Shown: positions 45,142-54,740 of the stretch, one piece after another | Numbering within the stretch: position 1 is the stretch's first letter | Layout of the letters: each line of letters starts with the position of its first letter | From: an uncultured Blautia sp. | GTDB lineage: Bacteria; Bacillota; Clostridia; Lachnospirales; Lachnospiraceae | DNA: 64,000 nt | Reading direction: 5' to 3' | NCBI GenBank assembly: GCA_934408705.1 | Contig: CAKRVL010000002.1 | Span: forward strand, 6,173 to 70,172 | Notes under the pieces: generated by a model | Told to the model about the DNA's origin: nothing | Database searches by the model: none | Seen by the model: only the letters and a program-made list of their open reading frames with translations | Program-made: the position numbers and the translations under genes

Positions 45142-46155
45142 ATGAAGAAAAAATTATTTAAACTTCTCACAGGAATGTTGCTTTCCTGCACACTTGCAGG
45201 ATCCACAGTAGCGGTACAGGCTGAGGAAGCCCCGGAGAATACCGTGAAGAGTTACCTTACCGGAGAGGATGTATCTGCCAGTATCGGCCGCAGACGTCCT
45301 ATCGCAGTAATGCTTGGTAATGATACCAATGGTGCTCCTCAGAGCGGAACTGAGAACGCAGGAGTGATCTATGAGGCACCGGTTGAGGGAAGTATTACCC
45401 GTCTTATGGCTATTATCGAGGACTATGACAATATTCCCAGAATCGGATCTGTAAGAAGCTGCCGCGATTACTTCCTGTTTTATGCTAATGAGTACGATGC
45501 AATCTATTCTCATTACGGACAGGCTGTGTACGCACTTCAGTATCTGGATCAGCATCTGATCGATAATCTGAACGGACTTACAATGGGAAATGCTTACTAT
45601 CGTAGCACAGACCGTGTGGCACCGCATAATGCCTACACTGATTTTTCCCATCTTCAGGCAGGAATCCAGAGCCAGGGCTACAGCCAGGATTACAAAGAGG
45701 ATTACACAGGTCATTTCCAGTTCGCACCGGAAGGAACTGAGACCACATTGGATAGAGGCGTTTCTGCAAATGTTGTAAAGCTTGACAATTTCGCTTACAA
45801 TCATCCATGGTTTGAGTACAATGCTGAGACTAAGGAATACAGCCGATTCCAGTATAATGCACCTCACATTGACCAGAATACCGGTAACCAGCTGACCTGT
45901 GAAAATATTATTTTACAGTATTCTAACTATGTTCCATATGATCCTAATGGTTATCTGAACGTAGATACCCAGTCTGGTGGTGAAGGACTTTATATTACCA
46001 GAGGTAAGGCAATTGATATTCACTGGACGAAGGATTCACAGTGGGGAATTACCCATTATTATGATTCCAATAATGAGGAAATCCAGTTAAATCCTGGAAA
46101 AACCTGGATTGCGATCGTTTTAAACGATACTGTTGATTCTGTATCTTTACAGTAA
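45142..46155 (+). CDS. Secreted DUF3048 protein (YerB-like)
   Basis: The 337-residue protein has a signal peptide ending VQA-EE with no lipobox cysteine at the cleavage point. The DUF3048 domain follows, with RPIAVMLGN, EAPVEGSITRLMAI, RIGSVRSCRDYF and the ITRGKAIDIHWTK segment. The function is unknown; it is probably an envelope protein. YerB homologues are often lipoproteins; this one appears to be released or wall-associated. Confidence 0.87.
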   Translation: MKKKLFKLLTGMLLSCTLAGSTVAVQAEEAPENTVKSYLTGEDVSASIGRRRPIAVMLGNDTNGAPQSGTENAGVIYEAPVEGSITRLMAIIEDYDNIPRIGSVRSCRDYFLFYANEYDAIYSHYGQAVYALQYLDQHLIDNLNGLTMGNAYYRSTDRVAPHNAYTDFSHLQAGIQSQGYSQDYKEDYTGHFQFAPEGTETTLDRGVSANVVKLDNFAYNHPWFEYNAETKEYSRFQYNAPHIDQNTGNQLTCENIILQYSNYVPYDPNGYLNVDTQSGGEGLYITRGKAIDIHWTKDSQWGITHYYDSNNEEIQLNPGKTWIAIVLNDTVDSVSLQ

Positions 46156-46178
46156 TCGAACAAAAGAATAAAGGTGGG

Positions 46179-46213
46179 AAGGGGACGCTGAATAATCAGA
46201 CGTTCCCTTTTTT
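46179..46213 (+). terminator. Terminator after DUF3048 gene
   Basis: GGGGACG pairs with CGTTCCC, continued by CTGA/TCAG after a one-base bulge, followed by T6. Confidence 0.85.
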
Positions 46214-46335
46214 ACTCTTGTTAAAATGTGAAATTTTTTTGAAATTATAAAAGTGTTTTTCTGAAACCGTGGACGAATGGAAAAAAATGATGTAAGATAG
46301 AAAACTGAAATATAATAACGGAGTTGAAAGACAAA

Positions 46336-47193
46336 ATGAACTATCGGGAAAGACTGAAAGATAAAAAACGTATTGTAATCAAGATAGGAAGTTCTTCACT
46401 TACTCATTCACAGACAGGTAAGCTGAATCTCAGGAAACTGGAAATACTGGTAAGGGAGCTGGGAGACCTTCGCAATCAGGGAAAGGATGTAGTTCTGGTA
46501 TCTTCCGGTGCTATTGCAGTTGGTGCAGCGGCTCTTGGATTTAAAGAGAAGCCTCAGTTGTCTCGTGAGAAGCAGGCCTGCGCAGCAGTCGGTCAGGCCA
46601 GACTGATGATGATCTATCAGAAGCTTTTTGGGGAATATAACCAGATGGCAGGTCAGATCCTGATGACTAAGAATACCATGGTAAACAATGCCAACCGTAA
46701 GAACGCAGAGAACACCTTTAATGAACTATTATCCATGGGTGTGATTCCGATTGTTAACGAGAACGATTCTATTTCTACTTATGAGCTGCAGTCATTGGAG
46801 AAATTCGGGGACAATGATACCCTTTCAGCAGTAGTAGCTGCCTTGATTGGTGCAGATCTTTTGATCCTTATGTCAGACATTGATGGACTTTTTTCAGATG
46901 ATCCAAACACCAATCCGGAGGCAAGATTTATTGATACAGTGGAGACTTTGGATGAGGAGCTTCTTGATATGGGGAAGGGTTCCACAGGCAGCAAGGTAGG
47001 AACCGGCGGAATGGCTACCAAGCTTACCGCAGCCAGAATTGCCACAGCAGCGGGTACAGATATGGTAATTGCCAATGGCGGAGATTTTCATAATATTCAC
47101 CGCATCGTTGAAGGAGATGCCTGCGGTACATTATTTGTAGGAAAAAAAGAGGAAGAATTTTTCCTTATAGATTATATAGAAAAATTGTTGTAA
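46336..47193 (+). CDS. proB: Glutamate 5-kinase, without PUA domain
   Basis: The 285-residue kinase phosphorylates glutamate in proline synthesis. Motifs are VIKIGSSSLT at the start, SSGAIAVG, VNENDSIS and KVGTGGMATKL. It lacks the PUA domain of longer ProB proteins. ATG 46336 is used rather than TTG 46324, because GGAG at 46320-46323 abuts the latter. It heads proB-DUF896-fthC-proA. Confidence 0.94.
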   Translation: MNYRERLKDKKRIVIKIGSSSLTHSQTGKLNLRKLEILVRELGDLRNQGKDVVLVSSGAIAVGAAALGFKEKPQLSREKQACAAVGQARLMMIYQKLFGEYNQMAGQILMTKNTMVNNANRKNAENTFNELLSMGVIPIVNENDSISTYELQSLEKFGDNDTLSAVVAALIGADLLILMSDIDGLFSDDPNTNPEARFIDTVETLDEELLDMGKGSTGSKVGTGGMATKLTAARIATAAGTDMVIANGGDFHNIHRIVEGDACGTLFVGKKEEEFFLIDYIEKLL

Positions 47194-47233
47194 AAAAGTA
47201 TAGATTACACAGAAAGAATATAGGAGGAGTATT

Positions 47234-47455
47234 ATGGACAGTACAAAAATCGACAGAATCAACACACTTCATCATAAAGCACAGAGTGTAGGACTTACAG
47301 AGGAAGAAAAGATAGAGCAGGCAGAGCTTCGTAAGGAGTACATTGCGACGATTAAGATGAATCTTCGAAACCAGCTTGATAATATAGATGTGAAGGAAGC
47401 TGATGGCACGATCGTGAATCTTGGAGAAAAATATGGAAGAAAAGAAACTCATTAG
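47234..47455 (+). CDS. DUF896 family small protein (YnzC-like)
   Basis: The 73-residue helical protein starts MDSTKIDRINTLHHKAQ and has the family EEEKIEQAELRKEYI segment. YnzC relatives form helical hairpins; their role is unknown. It overlaps the next gene by 23 bases. Confidence 0.88.
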   Translation: MDSTKIDRINTLHHKAQSVGLTEEEKIEQAELRKEYIATIKMNLRNQLDNIDVKEADGTIVNLGEKYGRKETH

Positions 47456-47996
47456 GAAGCAGATATTCGCAGCCAGAAAGCAGTGCAGTGACCAGCAGAT
47501 TGATTTGTGGAGTCGTCAGGTGACAGAGTATGTGACCAGACTTCCAGAATTTGTTGCTGCAGACAGGATTATGGCATATGCAGATTACAACCATGAGGTG
47601 ATCACCAGATATATTATTGAGGAAGCATGGAAGGCTGGAAAAGAAGTAGCTGTTCCTAAGGTAGTGGGAAAGGATATGGTTTTTTACCGCCTTACCAGTT
47701 TTTCCCAGCTGGAGCCTGGTTACTTCGGGATTCCGGAGCCGGTAGAAGGGGAAATCGTAGACTGGGATGATGCCCTTATGGTAATGCCAGGAGTGGCCTT
47801 CGATGAGCAGAATAACAGGGTTGGTTATGGCGGTGGCTTCTATGATCGTTTTCTGGAGAAGCATCCGGGAATTTTCAGACTGGCTGTGGCCTTTGACTTC
47901 CAGATACTTGACAGTGTACCTACAGAACCTACGGACATTTGTCCTCAGATTATTGTGACACAGACAAAGGTTATTACTGAAGGGAGGACGAAATAG
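47433..47996 (+). CDS. fthC: 5-formyltetrahydrofolate cyclo-ligase
   Basis: The 187-residue protein has the family motifs [14 protein letters not shown] and [11 protein letters not shown]. It converts 5-formyl-THF to methenyl-THF with ATP. ATG 47433 follows a TTGGAG site inside the DUF896 gene. Confidence 0.93.
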   Translation: MEEKKLIRKQIFAARKQCSDQQIDLWSRQVTEYVTRLPEFVAADRIMAYADYNHEVITRYIIEEAWKAGKEVAVPKVVGKDMVFYRLTSFSQLEPGYFGIPEPVEGEIVDWDDALMVMPGVAFDEQNNRVGYGGGFYDRFLEKHPGIFRLAVAFDFQILDSVPTEPTDICPQIIVTQTKVITEGRTK

Positions 47997-47998
47997 AC

Positions 47999-49249
47999 AT
48001 GAATAAAATGCTGGAAAATCTTGGAAAAAATGCCAAAGAGGCTGAAATAGTTCTTCGTAATCTGGATACAGCTAAGAAGAATCAGGTATTGGAGGCTGTA
48101 GCAGACAGCCTTGTTGCAAATGCCGGACAGCTTCTTGAGGCCAATGCTATTGATGTGGAAAATGGCAGACAGAATCAGATGCCAGATGGACTTGTAGACC
48201 GATTGATGCTCACAGAGCCCAGAATTCAGGCTATGGCAGAAGGAATCAGACAGGTGGCAGCTTTGGAGGATCCCATCGGAGAAGTGCTCGGAATGAAAAA
48301 GCGCCCTAACGGACTCCTTATTGGACAGAAGAGAGTACCTCTGGGAGTTATCGGAATCATCTATGAAGCAAGACCTAATGTAACTGCAGATGCTTTTGCT
48401 CTCTGCTTTAAGACTGGTAATGCTGTGATTCTGAAGGGCGGCAGTGATGCTATTCATTCTAATACTGCTATTGTAGACTGCATCCGAAGAACTCTGACAG
48501 AGAACGGGGTTACCAGTGAAGCCATTTCGCTTATAGCAGATACTTCCCGTGAGACTGCCGGAGAGTTTATGAAGATGAATGAGTATGTGGATGTTCTGAT
48601 TCCAAGAGGTGGCAGAGGTCTGATCAAGGCTGTGGTAAATAACAGTACCATTCCTGTTATCGAGACTGGTACAGGAAATTGCCATATTTATGTAGATGAG
48701 AGCGCTGACCTTCAGATGGCGGCAGACATTGTAATGAATGCCAAGACACAGAGAGTTGGTGTTTGTAATGCCTGTGAATCCCTTCTGGTTCATGAGAAAG
48801 TGAAGGATGCATTCCTTCCGGTGCTGGCAGAGCGCCTTCGCACGAAGAATGTGGAGATGCGTGCAGATGAAGCGGCGAAAGCTTTGATTCCGGATGCAGT
48901 GACAGCTACTGATGAGGACTGGGGAACAGAGTACCTGGATTACATTCTCTCTATAAAAGTAGTCAAATCCGTGGATGAAGCGATCAGCCATATCAACCGT
49001 TATAATACCGGTCATTCTGAAGCAATTATTACTAATGATTATAATAATTCCCAGAAGTTTTTGGATGAAGTAGATGCAGCAGCCGTTTATGTGAATGCTT
49101 CTACACGTTTTACAGATGGATTTGAGTTTGGTTTTGGAGCGGAAATCGGTATCAGTACCCAGAAGCTTCATGCCCGCGGACCGATGGGACTTTTGGCACT
49201 TACTTCCACAAAATATATTATTTTTGGCAGCGGTCAGATTCGCTCATAG
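47999..49249 (+). CDS. proA: Glutamate-5-semialdehyde dehydrogenase (gamma-glutamyl phosphate reductase)
   Basis: The 416-residue protein is Pro[23 protein letters not shown], the nucleophile in [10 protein letters not shown] and the C-terminal LHARGPMGL. It follows fthC by two bases. With proB it makes the proline precursor. Confidence 0.96.
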   Translation: MNKMLENLGKNAKEAEIVLRNLDTAKKNQVLEAVADSLVANAGQLLEANAIDVENGRQNQMPDGLVDRLMLTEPRIQAMAEGIRQVAALEDPIGEVLGMKKRPNGLLIGQKRVPLGVIGIIYEARPNVTADAFALCFKTGNAVILKGGSDAIHSNTAIVDCIRRTLTENGVTSEAISLIADTSRETAGEFMKMNEYVDVLIPRGGRGLIKAVVNNSTIPVIETGTGNCHIYVDESADLQMAADIVMNAKTQRVGVCNACESLLVHEKVKDAFLPVLAERLRTKNVEMRADEAAKALIPDAVTATDEDWGTEYLDYILSIKVVKSVDEAISHINRYNTGHSEAIITNDYNNSQKFLDEVDAAAVYVNASTRFTDGFEFGFGAEIGISTQKLHARGPMGLLALTSTKYIIFGSGQIRS

Positions 49250-49251
49250 GT

Positions 49252-49280
49252 TTGATTTTTGAATTAAGTTGTGCTATACT
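49252..49280 (+). promoter_or_regulatory. Candidate sigma-A promoter of the surface-protein gene
   Basis: TTGATT and TATACT are spaced by 17 bases. No terminator is visible between proA and this promoter. Confidence 0.55.
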
Positions 49281-49337
49281 TGACTTCGATGTTAATACTT
49301 AATACGGGGGACTCGTTTATAAGGAGGACTTTTTAAA

Positions 49338-51608
49338 ATGAAAAGAAAGCAACTTTTGGCATTGATTATGGCAGGAACCCTTGCTGCCGGAATGTCTCCG
49401 GTGACAATGGCATTTGCTGAAGCAGACACTCAGGCCATGACAATAGATGATACAGCAGCTGTTGCCGCAGAGACAGAAGAGGGCGCGCCTGCAGCAGAAC
49501 CGGTACAGGATACTCTGGATACCACACAGGAAGCTCCAGCAGAAGAGCCGGCACAGGAAACTGTTGATACTCCGGCGGCAGAGCCTACACAGGCTGTTGA
49601 TACTCCGGCGGCAGAGCCCACACAGGCTGTAGACACTCCAGCAGCGGAGCCCACACAGGCAGCTGATGAGACAGTTGACGATGGATTTAGCAGTGGTGAG
49701 ACTGATGCGATGACAGTAGCGGAAGAAGAAGCAGCACCTGCAGAGACAGCCGGACAGATAGTTGTGAAGGCTGCGGACGGCACAGAAACATCATACGCTA
49801 CATTAGCGGATGCTGTGGCTGCAGCACCGGTTAATATTGGTAAGGATGGTGAAGTTACACAGATTCTTGTAACTGGAACTATTGAACTGAGTGAAACCGT
49901 TTTAATTGATCAGAATAAGAATATTTCCATTGCTGCTGCAGCTGAAGGAACAACTATTAAGCGTAAGGCTGGCTTCTTAGGAGATATGTTTAAGATAAGC
50001 GGGGAAGAGACTTCTTTCCAGTTTGGAACGGGTAAAAATGGTGACACTATCTTGAATCTTACGGTAACCGGAGCACTGGAACAGGGCGATTCTACAGGAT
50101 CTATTGTTTCATTGGAGGGCGGTTATTTTGGTATGTCTGATGGTGTAACACTGACTGGTAACAGAACCAGCGCACCGGGATCTGCAATCTGTAATTCAAA
50201 TGGAAGCATTGGATTGGCAGGCGGTACCATTACAGGTAATTTATCCGAGGGTATTGTAAATACTACTACTGAGCTTACTGGTGGAGCAATTTACAGTTTG
50301 GGTGAAATTCGTGTTTCAGGAGCTGTTATCGTAAAGGATAATAAAGATGATGGTCTTAATGATAACAGTATTGTTCTGGGTGGTGATAATGCATATATTG
50401 CCGCAATTGGTGCCCTTGCAGAGACAGCAGATCTACAAGTCAGAAGAAGTGATGCGGCAGCAGGAAAAATAATTGTAAAGGTTGGTACTGATAGTACAGG
50501 CACAGCCCTTACTACTATGGAGAATATTCTGGCACATGTCCACTACCTGGATGCAAACGAATATAAGATTAGCAATCAGACAGGTGCTTTGGAGCTTGTT
50601 ACTGCTCCTGTAAGTACTATGGAACTGGTTGGAGATTCTATCTCCTGGAATAATGGATATGATCATACTGTAGATTTGGTTTTCCATACAAATGACGCCG
50701 GAATCGGTGGAAAATACTATGTAACATGGGTAAAGAAATCAGATGCGACTCCTGGTTTTGAGGCTGTTAAAAGTAATCCTAAAAGCTCTGGAAGTATAGC
50801 TAGTTCTGCAACTGTGCAGTTAACAGATGTAGCTTATGATACGGCTATTAAGGTAGTTGTGTATGCGGAGGATGCCAAGGGACTTACGGCTGTAGCTCCA
50901 CTTGTTTTAACCTTAAAAGCAAAATCAAGTACACCAACAGAAGCTCCTGTATCTACTACACCAACTCCAACTACACGTGCTACGATCAATCCTTCTGTAA
51001 GCGAGAGTACCGTAACAGGTTTGGAGAAAGCATTGGCATTTTATCCGAAGAAGATGTATAACTTCCAGGTAACTGGTGCAGGAACAGATAATAAAGAGCC
51101 AATCAAGGGGGATACCAAGTGGATACCATATGGCTGGAGTATGTCTGCCAAGAATATTGACACAGGATATCAGAAGAGCTGGTCTATTGGAAATGTAAAT
51201 GGTATCAAGCAGGCGAAGACATTTAAAATGTATGTATTTTTCCAGAAGTACATTTATAATGGTTCTGAGTGGGAAGCTACTGGTGTGAAGGAAGCTCTTG
51301 CAACAGAGTTCAAATCCAAAGCTATCGACTTCTCATTAACACCAACCGGTTCTATTACCCCAACTGCAACAGACGGTTCCGGTGGTGGCGGCGGTTACGA
51401 TTATGATGGTTCAGGAAGTGGTGACGGCTCAGACAGCAGTGATGATCCAGAGGATCATGATGGAACAGATAGTGACACAGGTTCTTCTTCTGCAACAAAT
51501 GCAAGAACAGCTGATAATTCTCCAATTGCTACCATGATGATGCTGGCAAGTCTTTCTCTAATTGCCGGTGGTTACGTAATTGTTAGAAAGAGAAAAAAAG
51601 AAATTTAA
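49338..51608 (+). CDS. Cell-surface protein with signal peptide, repeats, beta-helix region and anchor
   Basis: The 756-residue protein has a signal peptide ending AFA-EA. An Ala/Glu/Pro/Thr-rich linker has three 11-residue repeats (VDTPAAEPTQA). A region near 145-420 looks like a right-handed beta-helix (ILNLTVTG, SIVSLEGGYFGMSDG, GGTITGN, GGAIYSLGEI). An Ig-like segment follows, then a Ser/Gly/Asp-rich stalk. The C-terminus has an anchor with a hydrophobic span and RKRKKEI. The sorting site is NARTADNSP rather than LPXTG. It is probably an adhesin or wall-anchored binding protein. Confidence 0.85.
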   Translation: MKRKQLLALIMAGTLAAGMSPVTMAFAEADTQAMTIDDTAAVAAETEEGAPAAEPVQDTLDTTQEAPAEEPAQETVDTPAAEPTQAVDTPAAEPTQAVDTPAAEPTQAADETVDDGFSSGETDAMTVAEEEAAPAETAGQIVVKAADGTETSYATLADAVAAAPVNIGKDGEVTQILVTGTIELSETVLIDQNKNISIAAAAEGTTIKRKAGFLGDMFKISGEETSFQFGTGKNGDTILNLTVTGALEQGDSTGSIVSLEGGYFGMSDGVTLTGNRTSAPGSAICNSNGSIGLAGGTITGNLSEGIVNTTTELTGGAIYSLGEIRVSGAVIVKDNKDDGLNDNSIVLGGDNAYIAAIGALAETADLQVRRSDAAAGKIIVKVGTDSTGTALTTMENILAHVHYLDANEYKISNQTGALELVTAPVSTMELVGDSISWNNGYDHTVDLVFHTNDAGIGGKYYVTWVKKSDATPGFEAVKSNPKSSGSIASSATVQLTDVAYDTAIKVVVYAEDAKGLTAVAPLVLTLKAKSSTPTEAPVSTTPTPTTRATINPSVSESTVTGLEKALAFYPKKMYNFQVTGAGTDNKEPIKGDTKWIPYGWSMSAKNIDTGYQKSWSIGNVNGIKQAKTFKMYVFFQKYIYNGSEWEATGVKEALATEFKSKAIDFSLTPTGSITPTATDGSGGGGGYDYDGSGSGDGSDSSDDPEDHDGTDSDTGSSSATNARTADNSPIATMMMLASLSLIAGGYVIVRKRKKEI
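49563..49661 (+). repeat. Three tandem 33-base coding repeats
   Basis: Copies start at 49563, 49596 and 49629 and encode VDTPAAEPTQA. The first two are nearly identical; the third is more diverged. A degenerate related copy precedes them. They may change in number between strains. Confidence 0.8.
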
Positions 51609-51624
51609 GAATGAGATTTTTACA

Positions 51625-51652
51625 TAAGGCAGGTCTTAGGATCTGCCTTTTT
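51625..51652 (+). terminator. Terminator after surface-protein gene
   Basis: AAGGCAG and CTGCCTTTTT with a short loop and T5 tail. Confidence 0.9.
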
Positions 51653-51739
51653 GCATATAATATTACTGGCAGCGGGGGACAGGCTGGTACTTGAAATGCA
51701 ATACTGCCTGAGTTTTTCCTTCGCTGCAGGAGGTTAGAT

Positions 51740-52651
51740 ATGCAAGCAGAAAATACATTATTAAACAAAAAAGAACCTTCATATGAGAATATATATTATT
51801 CTTTATGGGAAATGGCAGGACGATACAGCAGTTTTTGTCAGTTCCGGGTGATTGGCAGCAGTCACGATGACAGAATGATCCCAATGCTGGAAATTGGTAC
51901 GGGCTCCCAGCTGATTTTTTGTATATCCGGAATAGATGGAACCCAGACTCTTTTGCCGGGAATTTTATTGGAAATGGCAGGAGAATACAGCAGGGCCTAT
52001 GAATGTGGATGGAAACTGGATGATTTCTATGAAGTGAGAAAGCTCCTGGATAAAACCAGAATTTGTATGATTCCACTGGTTAACCCAGATGGATATGAAA
52101 TAAACCTGAATGGTTTTAATTCCATTCGAAATCCTATTTACAGGCAAATGCTTCGTATGCAGAGCATTCCATCGAAGGATTTTGGTTATAATTCAAGAGG
52201 AATGGATATTGCACATAATTTTCCAACTGTTCATTATATTCGTTCACGTATGGGCGAGGAACCTGCTAGTGAGAATGAAACAAAAGCTTTAATCCGTATC
52301 TGTCAGGAATATGGTGGAAGAGGACTTCTGACGTTTGGGCAGTCTGGAAGGGAGATTATTTATTATCCCAGCCAGCAAGCAGGAAGCTTCCAAAAATCAT
52401 ACCGGCTGGCCAGGCACATGCAGAAGTCATCATCATATCGTCTGGAAAAGGACCAGATGCCAGAAACAGCTAGACAGAAATTTAAAGGAATGGGAACACT
52501 GGAGCAGTATTATACTCAGACAAAAAAGCAGCCGGCTTTTCGCATTAAGGTACCTGCTCTGGGTGAAAATATAGGAAATGAGGATAAAAAAGCGGTATAC
52601 AAAGATGTGCATTTGCTTCCTCTTGAATATATTTTTTCGTTAAATAATTAA
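51740..52651 (+). CDS. M14 carboxypeptidase-fold protein lacking zinc ligands
   Basis: The 303-residue protein keeps the M14 frame: IPLVNPDGYE (111-120), NSRGMDIAHNFP (151-162) and a C-terminal strand. The zinc motif HxxE is DGTQ (66-69). The third zinc histidine position reads TFGQSG (198-203), and the catalytic glutamate region reads RIKVP (268-272). All metal ligands and the base therefore appear lost. It has no signal peptide. It may be a binding or regulatory pseudoenzyme for peptidoglycan-type peptides. It starts at ATG with AGGAGG upstream. Confidence 0.72.
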   Translation: MQAENTLLNKKEPSYENIYYSLWEMAGRYSSFCQFRVIGSSHDDRMIPMLEIGTGSQLIFCISGIDGTQTLLPGILLEMAGEYSRAYECGWKLDDFYEVRKLLDKTRICMIPLVNPDGYEINLNGFNSIRNPIYRQMLRMQSIPSKDFGYNSRGMDIAHNFPTVHYIRSRMGEEPASENETKALIRICQEYGGRGLLTFGQSGREIIYYPSQQAGSFQKSYRLARHMQKSSSYRLEKDQMPETARQKFKGMGTLEQYYTQTKKQPAFRIKVPALGENIGNEDKKAVYKDVHLLPLEYIFSLNN

Positions 52652-52681
52652 AAAGAGACATCTGTAGCCACAGACATCTCT
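52650..52681 (-). terminator. Terminator of the MATE gene (minus strand)
   Basis: AGAGACATCTGT and ACAGACATCTCT form a stem with two central mismatches. On the minus strand it is followed by T5. Confidence 0.7.
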
Positions 52682-52693
52682 GATAAAATAGGT

Positions 52694-54070
52694 TTATTTG
52701 ACAGAACTTGTATTAGAAATTTCCGGCTTCTCATATTTTCTCCGGATATCCTTCATAACAAAGAGATAGGATATACCAGTGAAGACAGCAGCTGCAATCC
52801 AGGCTGCCGGATCGCAGAAGCATGCAAGCGCATAGCTTTTTACTGCCATGGAAATAAGGGCAACTACAAGTCTGGCCAGCAGCTCTGAAACACCGCCCAT
52901 CATAGGCAGAAATCCATATCCACAACCCTGCATGGTGTTTCGGAACACGAAAATACTGCTAAGTGGAATATAAAAAATTGCACTCATGTAAATATAAGTT
53001 TTTGCCCAAGGGAGCATACTGCCCATATCCACATCACCGGTGAAGAAAAGTCCCAGCGCAGGCTTAAGTAACAGACATACAATTGCGGCAGCCACAAGTG
53101 CATAGACAACCGAAGCCTCCAGAGAAGCCTTTACACCCTGACGGATACGTTTAATATCGCCCTTGCCGAAGTTTTGTCCGCTGTAGGTTGCCATGGTCTG
53201 TCCCATAGCCATCATTCCCTGAGTTACTAGATTCTGCACCTTACTTGCTGCTGTGAAAGAAGCTACAGCAGCAGAACCGAACAGATTGATAGCTGACTGC
53301 ATGATCATAGTTCCAGAGGCGGTGATAGCGAACTGCAGTGCCATAGGAATTCCCATGGCAAGCTGATAACGGCTCTCTTTGCCATGAAGCTTCCAATGGC
53401 GTCTCTCTGGTGCAAGAGAAGGCATGCGGATGTAAATATAGATCAGACATAAAATCGCTGAGATTCCCTGGGAAAAAATAGTAGCGTATCCGGCTCCGGC
53501 AACTCCCATCTGGAAGCGAATGATCAGCACAAGATCCAGAATTACATTCAGAGCTGCGGATAACACAAGAAATACAAGGGGAATCCGACTGTTTCCTACT
53601 GCACGGAGATATGAGGAAAGCAGATTATAAAAAATTGTGGCACCAAGCCCTGCGCTAATGATCATAATATAAGTGTAGGCATCCTGAAAAATATTCTCCG
53701 GTGTGTTCATGATCTTTAACAGGGTGTGCATACTTAACATGCTTAAAGCACTGAGTATAATGGTAAAAATAATAGAAAGAAGGATTCCATTTGCCACGCT
53801 GGACTTGATTCCATCTTTATCCTTCGCACCAAAACGCTGGGAGGTAAGAACTGAGAATCCGGCTGTGATTCCTTGGGAAAATCCAACTATGAGGAACATA
53901 ATGGTTCCGGTCGATCCTACTGCGGCAAGAGCATCTGAGCCCACATAACGTCCTACAATAATGGTATCCGCCATATTATATAACTGCTGGAAAATATTAC
54001 CAATTATAAGCGGAAGCATAAATTTCAAGATCACCGGCAAGGGCCGGCCCTTTGTCATGTCTTTTTCCAT
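52694..54070 (-). CDS. MATE family efflux transporter
   Basis: The 458-residue protein has 12 hydrophobic segments and MATE-type sequence (MLPLIIGNIFQQLYNMADTIIVGRYVG and the second-half repeat with SASP-like loops). It exports drugs or metabolites with sodium or protons. The start is ATG at 54070, preceded by GAGGGG, and not the longer frame to 54109, which lacks a site. Confidence 0.92.
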   Translation of the reverse strand: MEKDMTKGRPLPVILKFMLPLIIGNIFQQLYNMADTIIVGRYVGSDALAAVGSTGTIMFLIVGFSQGITAGFSVLTSQRFGAKDKDGIKSSVANGILLSIIFTIILSALSMLSMHTLLKIMNTPENIFQDAYTYIMIISAGLGATIFYNLLSSYLRAVGNSRIPLVFLVLSAALNVILDLVLIIRFQMGVAGAGYATIFSQGISAILCLIYIYIRMPSLAPERRHWKLHGKESRYQLAMGIPMALQFAITASGTMIMQSAINLFGSAAVASFTAASKVQNLVTQGMMAMGQTMATYSGQNFGKGDIKRIRQGVKASLEASVVYALVAAAIVCLLLKPALGLFFTGDVDMGSMLPWAKTYIYMSAIFYIPLSSIFVFRNTMQGCGYGFLPMMGGVSELLARLVVALISMAVKSYALACFCDPAAWIAAAVFTGISYLFVMKDIRRKYEKPEISNTSSVK

Positions 54071-54363
54071 AAAAATCCCCTCTTCCAAAAGCATACTAAA
54101 ACAATACATAATAACTTCTTACAATAATATATATTATTATAGAAGCGAAAATTATTTTATCACACTGATGGCACTCTGTCACCATGATATTTTTCGAAAA
54201 TTCTGCCATTTATTTTAGAAATTATTTGGGAATATTGACAGTTTTCATCGCTATAAAATATTCCGTCACGAAATATTTTCTTCTACTTGCTATTTATGAA
54301 TGCAAATGTTAGAATTAAAGACAAAGTATGAAGATAACATTTCGAAAGAGAGGCATTATATAA
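54071..54363. other. Divergent intergenic region between MATE and microcompartment genes
   Basis: These 293 bases contain the plus-strand promoter at 54287-54315 and an AT-rich stretch. TTGACA at about 54235 has no good -10 partner. No gene is seen. Confidence 0.4.
54287..54315 (+). promoter_or_regulatory. Sigma-A promoter of the eutS-like operon
   Basis: TTGCTA and TAGAAT are spaced by 17 bases, about 48 bases before the start. Confidence 0.6.
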
Positions 54364-54729
54364 ATGGCAAATGATAATGGAGAGCAGATCAGAATTGTGC
54401 AGGAGACCGTTGCGGGTAAGGAAATCACCTTTGCCCATGTGATGGGAGGTCCTGCACCGATCATATACCAGAAGCTGGGATTGAATCCTCAGTTAGATTA
54501 CCGTTCTTCAGCTATTGGAATTATGAACATGACACCGCCGGAATCCGCTGTTATCGCATCTGATATTGCAGTGAAGAGCGGTAACGTGTATCTTGGATTT
54601 GCAGACCGATTCACCGGTACTCTGATCATTACTGGTGAAATTTCAGATGTTATGTCTGCTATGACAGAGATTGTGGATTATTTCCGTGATTCTCTGGGAT
54701 ATGTAGTCTGCAATATTACGAAACGATAG
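54364..54729 (+). CDS. EutS/PduU-type microcompartment shell protein 1
   Basis: The 121-residue protein is a circularly permuted BMC-domain shell protein. Motifs are PGKEITFAHVMGG-like at the start, IGIMNMTPPESAVIASDIAVKSG in the middle and a C-terminal ITGEISDVMSAM. It would form hexamers in the wall of a bacterial microcompartment. It is followed by a paralogue 11 bases later. Confidence 0.9.
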   Translation: MANDNGEQIRIVQETVAGKEITFAHVMGGPAPIIYQKLGLNPQLDYRSSAIGIMNMTPPESAVIASDIAVKSGNVYLGFADRFTGTLIITGEISDVMSAMTEIVDYFRDSLGYVVCNITKR

Positions 54730-54740
54730 GAAGTAGGAGC

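Noticed and set aside
49563-49661. CRISPR-like repeat
   Set aside because: The 33-base units are contiguous, in frame and code for VDTPAAEPTQA; there are no spacers.
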